Shown piece after piece: positions 36,340-49,215 of a stretch of DNA of 64,000 bases. The notes beneath the pieces are model-generated. The model was not told the DNA's origin, made no database searches, and worked only from the letters and a program-made list of their open reading frames with translations. Position 1 is the first letter of the stretch; each line of letters opens with the position of its first letter. This DNA is from Plotosus lineatus (Eukaryota; Chordata; Actinopteri; Siluriformes; Plotosidae): positions 27,837,501 to 27,901,500 of the forward strand of contig CM045733.1 of the NCBI GenBank assembly GCA_024760905.1, read 5' to 3'. The position numbers were made by a program, and so were the translations under genes.

Positions 36340-39300
36340 AGAAAGGTATACACCCACCTCTAAGGATGCAAAAACTTTAAAACTCGCATGCTGGAACATC
36401 AAAACCATGCTCGATACAGCTGACAGTAACCGCCCTGAACGTCGCTCCGCTTTGATAGCGCACAAACTTTCCAGGCTAAATGTTGACATTGCTGCTCTTA
36501 GCAAAGTCTGCTTCCCAGAAGAAGGCAGCCTCCATAAGCATGGTGCCGGATACACCTTCTTCTGGTCAGGCAAACATGTAACAGAAAGGCGTGTCTCGAG
36601 TGTTGGCTTCATGGTCAGAACCTCCATTGTTTCCAAGCTGGAAAACCTGCCAACCGGTCACTCTGACCACATCATTGTCCATGCGCCTCCTTTTGGAAAA
36701 CAAGCAGTACGCCATGTTTTTTCAGCGTATACACGCCGACTCCTCAAGCTGAGCCTGCAGAAAAAAACAAGTTCTACTTGGACCTCTGCAGTCACCTATA
36801 AAGCACCCTTATAGATGACCAGTTGATAATCCTTGGTGACTTCAATGCCAGAGTGGGCCAATATTATAATACCTGGAAAGGGGTACTTGGCAGACCTGGC
36901 ATTCACAACAGCAATGACAACGAATGTCTCCTGTTTGAGTTTTGCACTGAGCAGCAATTTGTCATCATCAATACCATCTTTCAGCAAAAGGACAGTCTCA
37001 AAACAACCTGGATGCATCCTCGGTCAAAACATTGGCATCTTATAGATTACGTTCTAGTGCGCCAGCGAGACCTCAATGACATCCTACACACCAGAGTGAT
37101 GCCCAGCGCAGAATGTCCCACTGACCATCGCCTAGGGCGCTGCAAGCTCAGATTGCATTTCAAACCAAGGAAGGGAGGGCCAGCAAAGAAAATGTTCAAG
37201 CTCAGCAAGCTTCAGTTGACTAAAGTGAAAGCCAACTTTCAAGCATGCTTACAGTCAAAGTTTGTCAACAATGACTGCCCAGAAAACCCCTTTCTTGAAG
37301 CGCTCTGCAGTCGACTGAGCACTCACTGCCATTTTGCAGAGTTCATCACAAGGAAGAACAAAGAGTGGTTTGATGAAAACAACCAGGAGATCCAGGAACT
37401 TCTGGCAAGAAAGAGACAAGCCCACCAGGCCCACCGAGCTCAACTGTCTTGTCCTGAGAAAGCTGCCTTCCATCGCATCTGCAGAAATCTCCAGCGCAAG
37501 CTTGGTAAGATCCTGAAAGAGTGGGGACAAACCTCGCAGAGAGAACTCAGCAATGTACTAATGCCGGCGACTACAGAGGCTTTTATGAAGCCATCAAAGC
37601 TATGTATGGCCCTACTCACTAGGTTCAGAGTGCCTTGCGCAGTGCAGACAGCCTAAGCACTCTTTACAGACAGGTCTTCTATCCTGAGCCACTGATCTGA
37701 GCACTTCCAGGCTCTCTTTAGCACTGACAGAGTTGTCCAGAACTCAGCAATTCTGCGCATTCCGCAACCAGTCAAAGTGGAACTGGATGCGCTACCCTCC
37801 ATAGAAGAACTCACTAAATCCATAGAGCAGCTGAAAATGGCAAAGCAGCAGGACTTAACGGTATTAATGGTTGACCAGCGTTACACAGCAAGCTCCATGA
37901 ACTCATTGTCTGTTGCTGGGAACAGGGCAAACTTCCGAATGACTTCCGTGATGCAGTCATCAGTACCTTGTACTTTAAAGGAAGAAAAGTCAGACTGCTC
38001 TAACTACTGGGGGGATAACCTTACTCTACCTTACTTGTTTGCCCCTAAACAGATTAGTACCTATCATTGTTGAAGATCACCTCCCAGAAACCCAGTGCGG
38101 CTTCAGAGCCAACAGAGGCACCACAGACATGGTGTCCGTCCTCACGCAGTTAGAAGAGAAGTGTTGGGAACAGAACAAAGGACTGTATGTCACTTTGTGG
38201 ATCTGTCCAAAGCATTTGAACAGGAAGCAGTAAAAGATTGTGGAACATCATGGAGCACCTTGGCTGTGCTCCAAAGTTCCTCGGTGTGGTCATTCAGTTG
38301 CACGAAGACCAGCGCAGTCAAGTCAGGCAGTATCACAACTTTTCTGAACCTTTTCCCATTGTCAATGGTGTGAAACAGGATTCTGTCCAGGCACTGACCT
38401 TGTTCAGCATCTTCTTCAGCACCATGCTTAAGCAGGCCTTTGAAGACCTTGACAATAAAGACGCTGTGTACATCTGTTACCGTCACGACGGCAATCTGTT
38501 CAACCTCAGAAGACTACAGGCTCACTCGAAGACTCTTGAGGAGCTGTTTCGTGAACTCCTCTTCGCGAATGACGCAGCCCTCGTCGCTCACATTGAAAGA
38601 GCCCTGCAGCGCTTAACGTCCTGCTTCACAGAGGCTGCTCAGCTTTTCGGACTCAAGTTCAGTTTGAAGGAAATGGAGATCCTCCACCAGCCTGCTCCCC
38701 GAGATGAGCACCGCCCCCTCACATCATTATTGGCAAGGCTAAGTTGAAGACGGTTCACCAGTTCACTTATCTAGTACTATCACATAAGATGCCAAGATCA
38801 ATAGGGAAGTTGACAACAGATTGGCCAAGGCAAACACTGCCTCTGGCAGACTTCATATGCGAGTCTGGGGAAATAAACATCTGAAGAAAGGCACCAAGGT
38901 CAGTGTATACAGAGCCGTGGTACTCACCACCCTGCTGTATGGCTCTGAGTCGTGGGTAAGCTACCTTCACCACCTTCGACTGCTTGAGTGCTTCCACCAA
39001 CGCTGCCTCTGTACTATCCTCAATATCCACTGGAGCGACTACATTACCAACATCAAGGTTCTTGAATAGGTGGCAATCGCCAGCATTGAGGCCAAGCTGC
39101 TTAAGTTGCAGCTGTGCTGGGCTGGGCACAACTCCAGAATGGAGAACCATCACTTGCCCAAGATAGCCCTGTACAACAAACTTTCCACTGGCCACCGTGA
39201 CAGAGAGGCGCCAATGAAATGCAACAAAGACTGCCTCAAGAAGTTTCTCAGAGCCTGTAACATTGACAGCCACCACTAACTGCTGACCACCAGGCCTGAC

Positions 39301-39553
39301 ACTACATCATGCACTAGACAATCTCCTCTTTTGAGAACTTTCGCAGGGGCAACATGAAGGAGAAACGCTGCTGGAAGAAGAACCAAGAAGCGTCAACCGA
39401 TAGACCAGACCAGACCAGACTTTGAACTGCAGCCGGATCTGTCTGTCACGCATCGGCCTTGTTAGCCACCAGCGTGCCTGCAGTCAACGTGGACAGCCTT
39501 CTCTTTAAATTTTTGTTCGCGAAGCCAAGCCAAAGCAAGCAAGAAAATATATC
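36340..39553 (+). mobile_element. APE-type LINE inserted in the L2-like LINE
   Basis: Flanked by an 18-bp duplication, GACTCTTTCCCACAATTA (36322-36339 and 39554-39571). It encodes an endonuclease (LACWNIKTMLDTADSNRPER, then GDFNARVGQ and HLIDYVLVRQRDL) and a reverse transcriptase (ETQCGFRANRGTTDMVSVL, the FVDLSKAF equivalent, then DDAALVAH in eroded form). The C-terminal part has TTLLYGSESWVSY and WAGHNSRMENHHLPKIALY. Many frameshifts. Nearly full length at 3.2 kb. Clade not certain. Confidence 0.88.
36823..37656 (+). pseudogene. LINE endonuclease C-terminal part and linker
   Basis: The best preserved frame of the LINE at 36340-39553, 277 codons. It begins IILGDFNARVGQ (catalytic Asn-containing motif), continues through NTIFQQKDSLKTTWMHPRSK and HLIDYVLVRQRD, ends the endonuclease at CPTDHRLGRCKL and runs into a basic linker. 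The upstream frame 36407-36814 carries the N-terminal half, separated by a frameshift and stop. It is a retrotransposon fragment, not a host nuclease. Confidence 0.82.
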
Positions 39554-39709
39554 GACTCTTTCCCACAATTATTTAGCACTTACACTTAGACCAGCAACCC
39601 TCGGACTTTAAATCATCGCATGGGTGATTCGAGAGATTTAACAAAAGGTAAATTCTGTTCTTTTACTTTTAACACATATTTCATACATAATTCATACAAA
39701 ATTGGTGTG

Positions 39710-39905
39710 CAGACGCTCCCCGACTTACGTTCATCCGTTTTACGTTGTTTTTTTTTTTTTCAATTGTACGGTTTTTTTCCCCAAAAAAAAGTCAAATTTT
39801 GAGTTTAGACGTACCTACGTAGTACACTGACGTAATGACACAATGACGCTGCGTCCATTGTTCACAAACGACAGACTGAACGTGCCCCTCCTTCTTCCCA
39901 GTTCA

Positions 39906-39956
<51 letters not shown>

Positions 39957-40656
39957 TTATATATCATTATGTAGCATGTTACTCTTGTGTTAAGACATCA
40001 TTTCTGTGATCTTTGTGTTTACACTGTTTTGCGGACTTTTGTAACCCTAAGCAAATATGGTTGGTCAGAAGCATAAGCCTACTAGCATGGGTGAAAGTCT
40101 TATACACAGAGATGAATTAACTATCTGCTTGGATTGGCGCAATATACCATGCATACTCAGTTAAGCAAAGAGAGTTGTAAAATTAATGAAAACCTGAATC
40201 CAGGAAAGAGAACTCTCCGATCTGCTGGTGATTCACATCAGCGCAGACTGTGTTCTAAACGAGTTCAACAGCACCCTTGCGCACTTGAAAGACCAGAAGT
40301 CCGTATAACCCACAGCAAGTACATTACTTTTGCAATTACACTACGTTCGGTTTTGAGCACCTCACATATTGATTGACTGTTTTAAGCTTCATGTAAAGTG
40401 ACTCAGTATAAATAACTGACTTATTTGAAATTAATGTTGATAGTATTTGATATATTTGATATTATTTTACAATGTTATGTTTATAATAATTGATTTAGCA
40501 GTGTTTTATGAGATACGGTAATGGTATTTATGGATGTATAATACAATATGAGCGTCATACGTCACACGTTATACGTCACAGTAACAACTTATGTTCACTT
40601 TCAACTTACGTTCCACCGTCCGGAACCAATTAAAAACGTAAGTCGGGAAGCGTCTG
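39710..40656. mobile_element. Tigger-like TIR element, 947 bp
   Basis: Ends CAGACGCTCCCCGACTTACG and, inverted, CAGACGCTTCCCGACTTACG; TA follows the right end and TG (a likely changed TA) precedes the left. Holds (AT)n at 39911-39952 and an 80-codon frame at 40134-40376 without recognisable domain. Confidence 0.85.
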
Positions 40657-40689
40657 TACTTTTATAATTTTTAAATTATACAGGTTTCC

Positions 40690-41487
40690 TGGATCTGGAG
40701 AAAGCATATGACAGGATGCCAAGAGAACAACTGTGGTATCGCATGAGGAAGTCTGGAGTGGCAGAGAAGTATGTTAGAGTGGTGCAGGACATGTATGAGA
40801 GAAGGTTAGCCTCAGAAAATCAGAATACATGCATATGAATGAGAAGGACCCAAGAGGACCGGTGATGTTACAGGGAGCAGAGATAACGAAAGTGGAGGAT
40901 TTTAAGTACTTAGGCTCAACAATCCAGAGCAGTGGAGAGTGGAGAAAAGAGGTGAAGAAGCGTGTGCAGGCAGGCTGGAATGGTTGGAGAAAAGTGTCCA
41001 GTGTGATAGGAGAGTGTCAGCAAGAATGAAAGAAAAAGTGTACAAAATGGTGTTGAGGCCAGCGATGTTGTATGGCTTAGAAACAGTGGCGCTGAGGAAA
41101 AGGCAGGAGGCAGAGCTGGAGGTAGCGGAGATGAAAATGCTGAGGTTCTCTCTGGGAGTAACGAGGATGGATAGGATCAGAAATGAGTACATCAGAGGTA
41201 CAGCCCATGTAAGATGTTTTGGAAACAAAGTCAGAGAGGCTAGATTGAGATGGTTTGGACATGTACAAAGGAGGGATTGTGAGTATATTGGCAGTAGGAT
41301 GCTGAGGTTGGAACTACCAGGCAGAAGGCCTAGAGGAAGACCCAAGAGGAGATTTATGGATGTGGTGAAGGAGGACATGAAGGTCGTTGGCGTAAGAGAA
41401 GAAGATGTAGAGAACAGGGTGAGATGGAGGCAGATGATATGCTATGGCAACCCCTGAAGGGAGCAGCCGAAAGGAAAAGAAGAAGAA
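40690..41487 (+). mobile_element. 5'-truncated RTE-like LINE with exact borders
   Basis: Flanked by a perfect 15-bp duplication, ATTATACAGGTTTCC (40675-40689 and 41488-41502). Begins LDLEKAYDRMPREQLWY-like, has an internal deletion that removes the FADD region, and continues through YGLETVALRKRQEAELEVAE to GRPKRRFMDVVKEDM and the GGGAGCAGCCGAAAGGAAAA tail. The C-terminal frame 40939-41457 is open for 172 codons, which suggests a fairly recent insertion. Confidence 0.93.
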
Positions 41488-41735
41488 ATTATACAGGTTT
41501 CCCCATGGGGCCTGGTTCTCCTCAAGGTTTCTTCCTCGCAACTACTGAGAGAGTTTTTCCTTGCCACTGTCGCTGCTGGCTTGCTCATTAGGGATAAGTA
41601 GGGGTAAAGCAAATGTTTACATTCCTTTATACTTTGTAAGCTTTTACTTTCATTGTTTTACTGTGTAAAGCTTCTTTGCGACAATGTCAATTGTAAAAAC
41701 GCTATACAAATAAGACTGAATTGAATTGAATTAAT

Positions 41736-42839
41736 GTAGTCTTCAGTTTTTCACACACAGTGGACCACCCAAAGGCTGGGAGACTGAGTGCAGCAGTATT
41801 ACCACCCAAAATAATAAACATAAAAAAGAAGGACAGAGAGGTAGAAAACTAGAAAGAGAGCAATAGAGGACAAAAAGGACAAGAAGGTGGGGGTGCCTTG
41901 CAAAGTCCCCTGCTCCCTCAATACTGGTTTTGTGTTGGGCCAGAAAAGCAACCCGATCCAGTGGGTCTCAAAATGCCACTGGCACCACATATATACCAAT
42001 GTGACTGTCATCTTGTAATCTAGAAAGAGAAAGAGCAATGCATTTAGTGTCAACAATAAATTATATAACCTACAACTCTGGATTTTCCAGAATTTAATAT
42101 TATAGGATTTATGCAATGGTATTTGCATGGAATAATAAAATGCAGCTTCTTAATATTACGGGAAACTGAAGAGTTTTGCACAACACATAAACTAAGGAAA
42201 GTTATGGTTAGTTTAAATGTAGAGATTACATCAGCACAAATAATTTTTCTCATCTTCTATTCAGTTCATCTAGCTTTACATAATCTTTTTCACTTGAAGG
42301 GATACTGTCATCCTATTTGGTTTGTGTACACATCACTTTTGTTTGTTTCTATTAGTATGCATAATACTGAACTAATTTGATCTTCAAATCACAAATGAAA
42401 ACAGACTATTTATCATTCCATTCTAACCATGATATTATAGCTGAGATCAAAGCTCTTATTCAGCAGAAAACAAAAAAGAAGAATTGCATCTCTGAAGAAA
42501 GGCTTATTGAAATCTTTTGAATGTTCATGTGAAACACCAGCATAGTGACATGGCCAGCCTCTACCTGTGCAAAACATGTTGAGAGCAATAGTGAAACTCC
42601 ACAACCTGATGCACACCTTGTTATTTTATCACGTGAACACAAAATATTTTCAATGCTGAGAATTCTGTTATTTGCTATTTGTGTACATGAACCAAATTCT
42701 TTTTGTGTATTTAAGGTTTATGAAACCTTTCTCAAGTTTCTCAAATGTTCTAAGCATTGTTTTTTTCATCACTTTTCAGTTAGATTATTTTTTATAAATT
42801 ATGTATGCCTGTATTTTAACTTCTACAGACAATATTGAT
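41736..42839. other. intronic sequence, nothing recognised
   Basis: No domain, TIR or SINE signature found. Confidence 0.5.
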
Positions 42840-43585
<746 letters not shown>

Positions 43586-43617
43586 TGCCAGTTGATTCCT
43601 GGATTTGCCAAAATAAC

Positions 43618-43740
43618 ATGGATGTGGTGAAGGAGGACATGAAGGTAGTTGGTGTAAGAGAAGAAAATGCAAAGGATAGGCTGAGAAAGAGGCAGCTGAT
43701 TCGCTGTGGTGATCCCTGAAGGGAAAAGCCGAAAGGAAAA
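43618..43740 (+). mobile_element. very short RTE-like LINE 3' end with exact borders
   Basis: Only 123 bp: the last codons (MDVVKEDMKVVGVREENAKD) and the tail GGGAAAAGCCGAAAGGAAAA. Flanked by a perfect 16-bp duplication GATTTGCCAAAATAAC (43602-43617 and 43741-43756). Confidence 0.94.
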
Positions 43741-43756
43741 GATTTGCCAAAATAAC

Positions 43757-45105
43757 ACTCAACCAATATCCATAATCAGACTTGTGCTACATAGGGATAT
43801 AGATATTTCCAATGGATAGAAAGACTTAAAGAGATTGGAGAAGTACAAACTACTGAAAGTGTGGTACTGTTAGAGCAACACACTGGCACTGAGAAGTATA
43901 TTAAATACCCAGGCAAAATGTTTACATTCCTAGGAGGTGGCATGTTTCCCCCTGAGAGAGGCTTCACTTTAGTTTATTCTATTCAATAATATCAGGGATC
44001 ATCGTTAAAGGAATGAGTTGAATCTGACTTCTCAGAGCACTGGCTAAATAATCTGCCCAACATTTGAACCTGTTTTACCATGTATAAATTCTTGAGTAAA
44101 TAAAGAACTTGCTGCTATTCTCTAAGCTTGAAGTTCAGTCGTGAATTCTAATATTATTCAATTCTGAATGAATTCTTGTTGAATCTTGACAACAAAAAAG
44201 TCATTACACACAAAGTCAAATCCAGCAAATCTAGAGGAGGCATTTTATGGAAAAAACAAAGAAGAATTAAACAGAATGGTTACCTCTCAGTCACCAAAGT
44301 ACAAACAACTGCAGCATCACAAATATGTCATTGGAGTTACATGAAAGGTTATCTAAAGTTCATGGAAACAATTTTCATCAGAACACTTGCAGGTTGGTTG
44401 TCTTGTGTGTCGATTACGTAGACAGCAAATTCCAACATCAAGCTGTTCAACAACAAAGATAAATGGGGATCAGACTGATTTTATGGCAGTTGCCATTAAG
44501 CAACCTTGCTATAATTTTTGACAATTGAAACAGCTGAAGAAATATTGCGCTGGCAGTGTTCCCGTTCGGCGAAATTGGCATGACAGTGGCACAAATTATT
44601 TTAGACTGGCGCAAGGAATTATTGATGCTATGCTAGTAATTTTTCCCCATCTTTGTTTTGTTTTAAGTTCCACAATCTTCAACTAAAAAGCTGTGAAAAT
44701 GTTCGGCATCTATCAGAAATAGACTCCCATGCAGGACAGGGATAACCCTTCCCGCACCCTCCCCGTGCTTCTTGCAGTTAAGCAAGCTACACCATCAAGA
44801 TTGGCTGCTTCACAACCTATGCCTCCAGTGTCCGGATCATCTGAACACAGTATTGGTGCAAGCTCAATTCTCCTTAATGGGAACACTGTGCACTGGCCTG
44901 GGTGTCACATTGATTGGGCCACCATCATCAGCTGTTTACCAGATTTCTGACCAAAAGAACATATTTAGTCATTTATGGTGAGCCACAAATGATGAGTCTG
45001 GTGATGCTCAAGTTATGGGATGTGATGCTAATGGATGGATGCTAATTGGAGGTTTGTTTATGTATATAATTGTGCAGGTCATGCTAAAGATGCCTGAATA
45101 ATGAG
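43757..45105. other. intronic sequence, nothing recognised
   Basis: Short open frames at 44176-44421 and 44729-44981 show no domain that I know. Possible old repeat remnants, not assignable. Confidence 0.5.
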
Positions 45106-45107
45106 TA

Positions 45108-45755
45108 CAGCCATCCCTTGCCACTTCGCGATTTGAGCATCGCGGTCTTGGTACATCGCGGCATTTTAATAAAAAATAAAATAAAATAAAAAATCATAAA
45201 AAATTGAAACATTCATGCTGAAACTAGCATGTAAGCAAGCGGAAGGTAGGGACCCAAGGCATTCTGCGTCCATTGTTTCCAAACGACAGACTGAAGTGCC
45301 CCTCCTCCCCAGTTCAGGCAGGGACTGCCCACTCAACTCAATCTCGCAAGCTGATTGGCTTAGACACGTGATGCTGTTGCCTCCTGCCCACTCAACTCAA
45401 TCTCGCAAGCTGATTGGCTTAGACGCGTGACGCTATTGCCTCGCACATTCCCGCGGGATTTTTTGTGATTTTGTGATCTTACTGTATAGTGTTTGTGAAT
45501 GTCCTGCACCGCAGAGAAGAGCAACAGTATTGTCAGAGGTGAGTACAGTATTTAAATATTAATACATTACAGTATTTACTTCTGCATATAACTGTGTAAC
45601 GTTTAATATGCACTTCTTGATATTGTATAGATGCGAAAACATATAGAAATGAGACAACATGGTAAAAATGGGGGCGGGGCATTCCTACGTTGCAGTTTTT
45701 CGAATATTGCGGCCAGGTCTGGTCTACATTATCCACGATATTCAAGGGATGACTG
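45108..45755. mobile_element. Tigger-like TIR element, 648 bp
   Basis: Ends CAGCCATCCCTTG and, inverted, CAGTCATCCCTTGAA, both next to TA (45106-45107 and 45756-45757). Contains a 59-bp tandem duplication starting at 45329. No transposase. Confidence 0.87.
45329..45446. repeat. 59-bp tandem duplication inside the Tigger-like element
   Basis: GCCCACTCAACTCAATCTCG starts at 45329 and again at 45388. The copies differ at a few positions (for example CACGTGATGC against CGCGTGACGC). Confidence 0.93.
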
Positions 45756-45757
45756 TA

Positions 45758-46970
45758 AACCTGTTTCCTTTTCAGCAAGAAACTGAAAGATTAGCTGCAT
45801 TATACATATTATATAGTAGTGTGTTATAAACTATACAATTTTCATCAAGTCATTAAACAGCATTCTAAGATAATTGGATCCTAGCATTTCTGATTTAGAA
45901 TTTTCTAACATTCTGAGCCATGAAAATATCTTAAACACAGTATAATGCATTCCACACTGTAATAAGTGTAAGAGCACTTACACACTGCTAGTGTACATTC
46001 TGTTGTTTCTCCCAAGCTGCACAGGACATAACAGGCAAAGGCATGTTGAAATAGCAATCAGCTTTTGTGTCACAACAGTTAAATATAATGAAATTTTACA
46101 ATGCATGCAGATGAGTGTATCAACTCTGACTCTGCCAACCAGTATACTTTTCCTTGAAAAACATTTAAACAATGCTTAAATCTCTTTGACAGCACACCTT
46201 GGAACACACACACACAATCCAGCCTGTTGTTTTCACTGTCATGCTGCTTTTATTTTTAACCATATTCCTTAAAATAATGCACTGATGTTATGAATGAACT
46301 TTGTTCTAGGTTATTTTCATAGATTATTCTCTATGGGATATTTTAAAATGCAACCAAATGGATATTACAGTGATAAGTCTGAGTAAATCTTGCATGTTCA
46401 TTTTCAACTGTACATTCCAACTACGAGTGAAATCTGAACTATGTGGCTATAACGTGTTCCCTCAGTTCAACTTCCATTAATCCACCAGGTTTTTCAACTA
46501 AAGTAGGCTAAACCAAGATCTGGTTTACTGCAAATCAGATAGAACTCCTAACCCAAACTTTAGCTTAGGGCATAGACACACAAGCTTCCTTAATGTTGAA
46601 AACAATTACACATTTTCCTTCCATGTTTACTATAAATGAAAGGATGTGGAAGTTGAGTCGTCTGATGACTTCACGTTGACCCATGACTTTTTCTCATGCA
46701 AGCCACAGACCTTGTCCACAACTGATTGCTACAGCTACTGCAAGACTCCCACTGCTTCAGAGGGACTGTAGTTATATTTCTGTAGTGTGCATCATTTTGA
46801 AAGAACAGCCAACTAGATGGTTCAATGTAAAATAACCTCAGGCTTTCCAGGAAGTTTGAAAACTCTATTTAGGCCACGGAGTTATTTCTGCCTTTGGCTT
46901 GATTGGCCTGTACCGTGGTTCCGACCATGAGGGAAGCTTAACATAATACAAATTTATATTTTAATTTACT
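45758..46970. other. intronic sequence, nothing recognised
   Basis: AT-rich intron with no supported feature. Confidence 0.5.
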
Positions 46971-46971
46971 G

Positions 46972-46972
46972 C

Positions 46973-47006
<34 letters not shown>

Positions 47007-47322
47007 GATCTATCTAGTGCCTGAGTCGTAGGAAGACGATTGGCGACCTGTCATGAAGGATAACGCCCTGGTTATCATCTTCATGGAGGTTTTCTTGGCA
47101 GGATGAGTGCAGTGGTTTGCCATATGGGCAATTTAAAAAAGCCAATTAACCTACTGGGCATGTCTTTGGATTGTGGGAGGAAACCGGAGCACCCGGAGGA
47201 AACCCACGCAAGTACGGGGAGAACATGCAAACTCCACACAGAAATGCCCAGGCCGGGAATTAAACCCAGGCCTTCTTGCTGTGAGGCGGACGTGCTAACC
47301 ACTACGCCACTGTGCCGCCAAT
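46972..47322 (-). mobile_element. SINE C (GGCGGCACGGTGG type) with (TCTA)n at its tail
   Basis: On the minus strand: GGCGGCACAGTGGCGTAGTG head, CAGCAAGAAGGCCTGGGTTT, CATGTTCTCCCCGTACTTGC, CCGGGTGCTCCGGTTTCCTC, and a (GATA)n tail at 47015-46972. Confidence 0.87.
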
Positions 47323-47388
47323 TTACTGCTCAGTGAATGTTAAAAGCATTAAGAGATAACAAATGGGAGAAATGGGAGAAATGAAAGC

Positions 47389-47403
47389 GAGAGAAAGAGA
47401 GAG

Positions 47404-47452
<49 letters not shown>
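47389..47452. repeat. (GA)n microsatellite
   Basis: Direct reading. Confidence 0.97.
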
Positions 47453-47454
<2 letters not shown>

Positions 47455-48980
47455 AATATTACCTGTTGCTGAAAATAAAATTAAATAATTAAGGTTACCA
47501 TAATTTAGAAGTAGAAATCTTATTTATATTATGTATTGATATGGAGTGAGCATTAAAAAAAAAACATACTGCACATATTTAAATCATAGCTAAGACTGTG
47601 CGTGTTGAGTTCATCCATATTTGGTTGAATGAACTATGTGGAAATGATAATACAAAAACAAGACAAAAAAAAATAATGTAACAAAAAGGTATGCTTAAAA
47701 AAGTGTATATCCTCAAATGTCTACACTAGAGCCACCAACGGAAGGAGCAAATCTGGACCCAGTCTGGCAAGGGGAAACATCTTGGAGCACATGATCAACA
47801 GTTCTAGGAAATGGGGTCATAGATTTAGTAACTCACTATAGCCATGGCTTGGCTGACAACTCAGTGATTCACCACTACAGATTCATCTGTTCTAGCCATC
47901 CAGCTTGGCTTCTCTGCACCATACTGGCTATATTTGTAGGGTATCTGGTAAAATGCAGGGGTTTCCACTTCAGAGTTCTTTGCATTTCATGTTTGCATCT
48001 TAGGGTTCGTAGATCACACAGTTCCTCAGTCCTATCACTTGCAACACCATGAGGGATGCATCCTGGCAGCAGAAATTGGAAGGAATGGGCAAGTACTGAA
48101 AGCCTCCAGCCTCCTTGGTCTCTACCTGACAATCCATGCAAAGCTGGAATGGAGAGACAACCAATAACCCTGACCATCCATTCCATCACGCTTGGCAATC
48201 TTATTTGAGGCCATAGCCATCACCAGTTTCTCTCTGCAACACTTTTGATCTACCTAAGCTGATAGAGATCAACCTCACACACTTGAGCCTTTGGAGATGG
48301 ACAGTGATCTGCTTTGGTTCTCCAAGGAACCCAGTTATGCCACAGTCAACTGCCCCACACACAGAAGAGTCGTTTATACTCTGGACCCAGCCAAGAGAGC
48401 CTCCACTCTTTCACAACCTACCTGGGGAGTCTGAATTAAGTTCTCTCCATAAAAGTTTGCATACTTGATGTGCTGATCACACAATCATAAAATGTATATC
48501 TATGCCTCCAGCATTGATTGAGTCTGTACCTGCAACTAATCTTGGGTATCAAAACACAGCACTCAACCTAAGACTTCCCAACACAACCCTTTCATCAGCA
48601 GAATACAAAGTGAACTCATCACCCTCCATATCATAGTTGCCTACCAGTTTCTTTTTTTGTAGAGAAGGAGAGGGAACATACATCTATTAGTGAGATCTTA
48701 ACCAAACATCTGGAAAATACCCATATCCTCTCAGGCTGGTATCAACTGTTTAAGATCCAGATCACACAAAGCCTTTCAATTGGGGATTCAGTGCCTCGGT
48801 GTCCAGGGTGGGGCACTGCTTTAGTAAGGAAAACTAAACAGTACACTGTAGCTTACTTTTCAACTTTTTATTAACCTGTTCAACTTTGTTAGCCTGTGAA
48901 AGTTTTTTACCACCAGTCAAACTTGTTCAAGTGGAATTGAGCTACTAGCTTGAGGGGCTGAACATCCATTTACAATTTCA
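47453..48980. other. intronic sequence, unassigned
   Basis: About 1.5 kb slightly richer in GC than its neighbours from 47730 to 48600. Frames on both strands (longest 107 codons, minus, 47875-48198) have no domain that I recognise. It may be an old retroelement. Confidence 0.4.
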
Positions 48981-48984
48981 TACA

Positions 48985-49215
48985 TTTCACTTACTCATTT
49001 GTTAAATCACTTAAACCTACTAGGGTCACAGGGAGGCTGAAACCCATTTCAGCCATTGAGGTACGGATGACCCTGAACAGCTGGCCAGACCACCGTAAGG
49101 CCAACAAACACAACCAATTTGGAACAGCCAATTGCCTTATTGGGAAAACCTATGGCCCAAACACGGGACTCAAACCTAGGACCTTCTTGCGGTGAGGCAG
49201 AGATGCGTGTTGGGG
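48985..49215 (-). mobile_element. SINE C, internally shortened
   Basis: Tail part ACCCTAGTAGGTTTAAGTGA and head part CGCAAGAAGGTCCTAGGTTT on the minus strand, separated by a reduced body. Confidence 0.65.

Larger units (their letters stand above)
35145..41735 (+). mobile_element. L2-like LINE split by three later insertions
   Basis: The first part (35145-35890) encodes reverse transcriptase: [35 protein letters not shown] and DTQLYIS-like motifs, then [15 protein letters not shown]. The C-terminus has TLYWLTVKFQIEYKILLLTY and a LWNNFPDNVRD block. The 3' UTR runs to 36339, is broken at 36340-39553, 39710-40656 and 40690-41487, and ends at 41503-41735 with the typical GCGACAATGTCAATTGTAAA, GCTATACAAATAAG and (GAATT)n. 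The 5' part is missing, and frameshifts make it inactive. Confidence 0.82.

Noticed and set aside
44176..44981. two short plus-strand frames as candidate exons
   Set aside because: No recognisable domain or convincing splice pairs, and low-complexity flanks.
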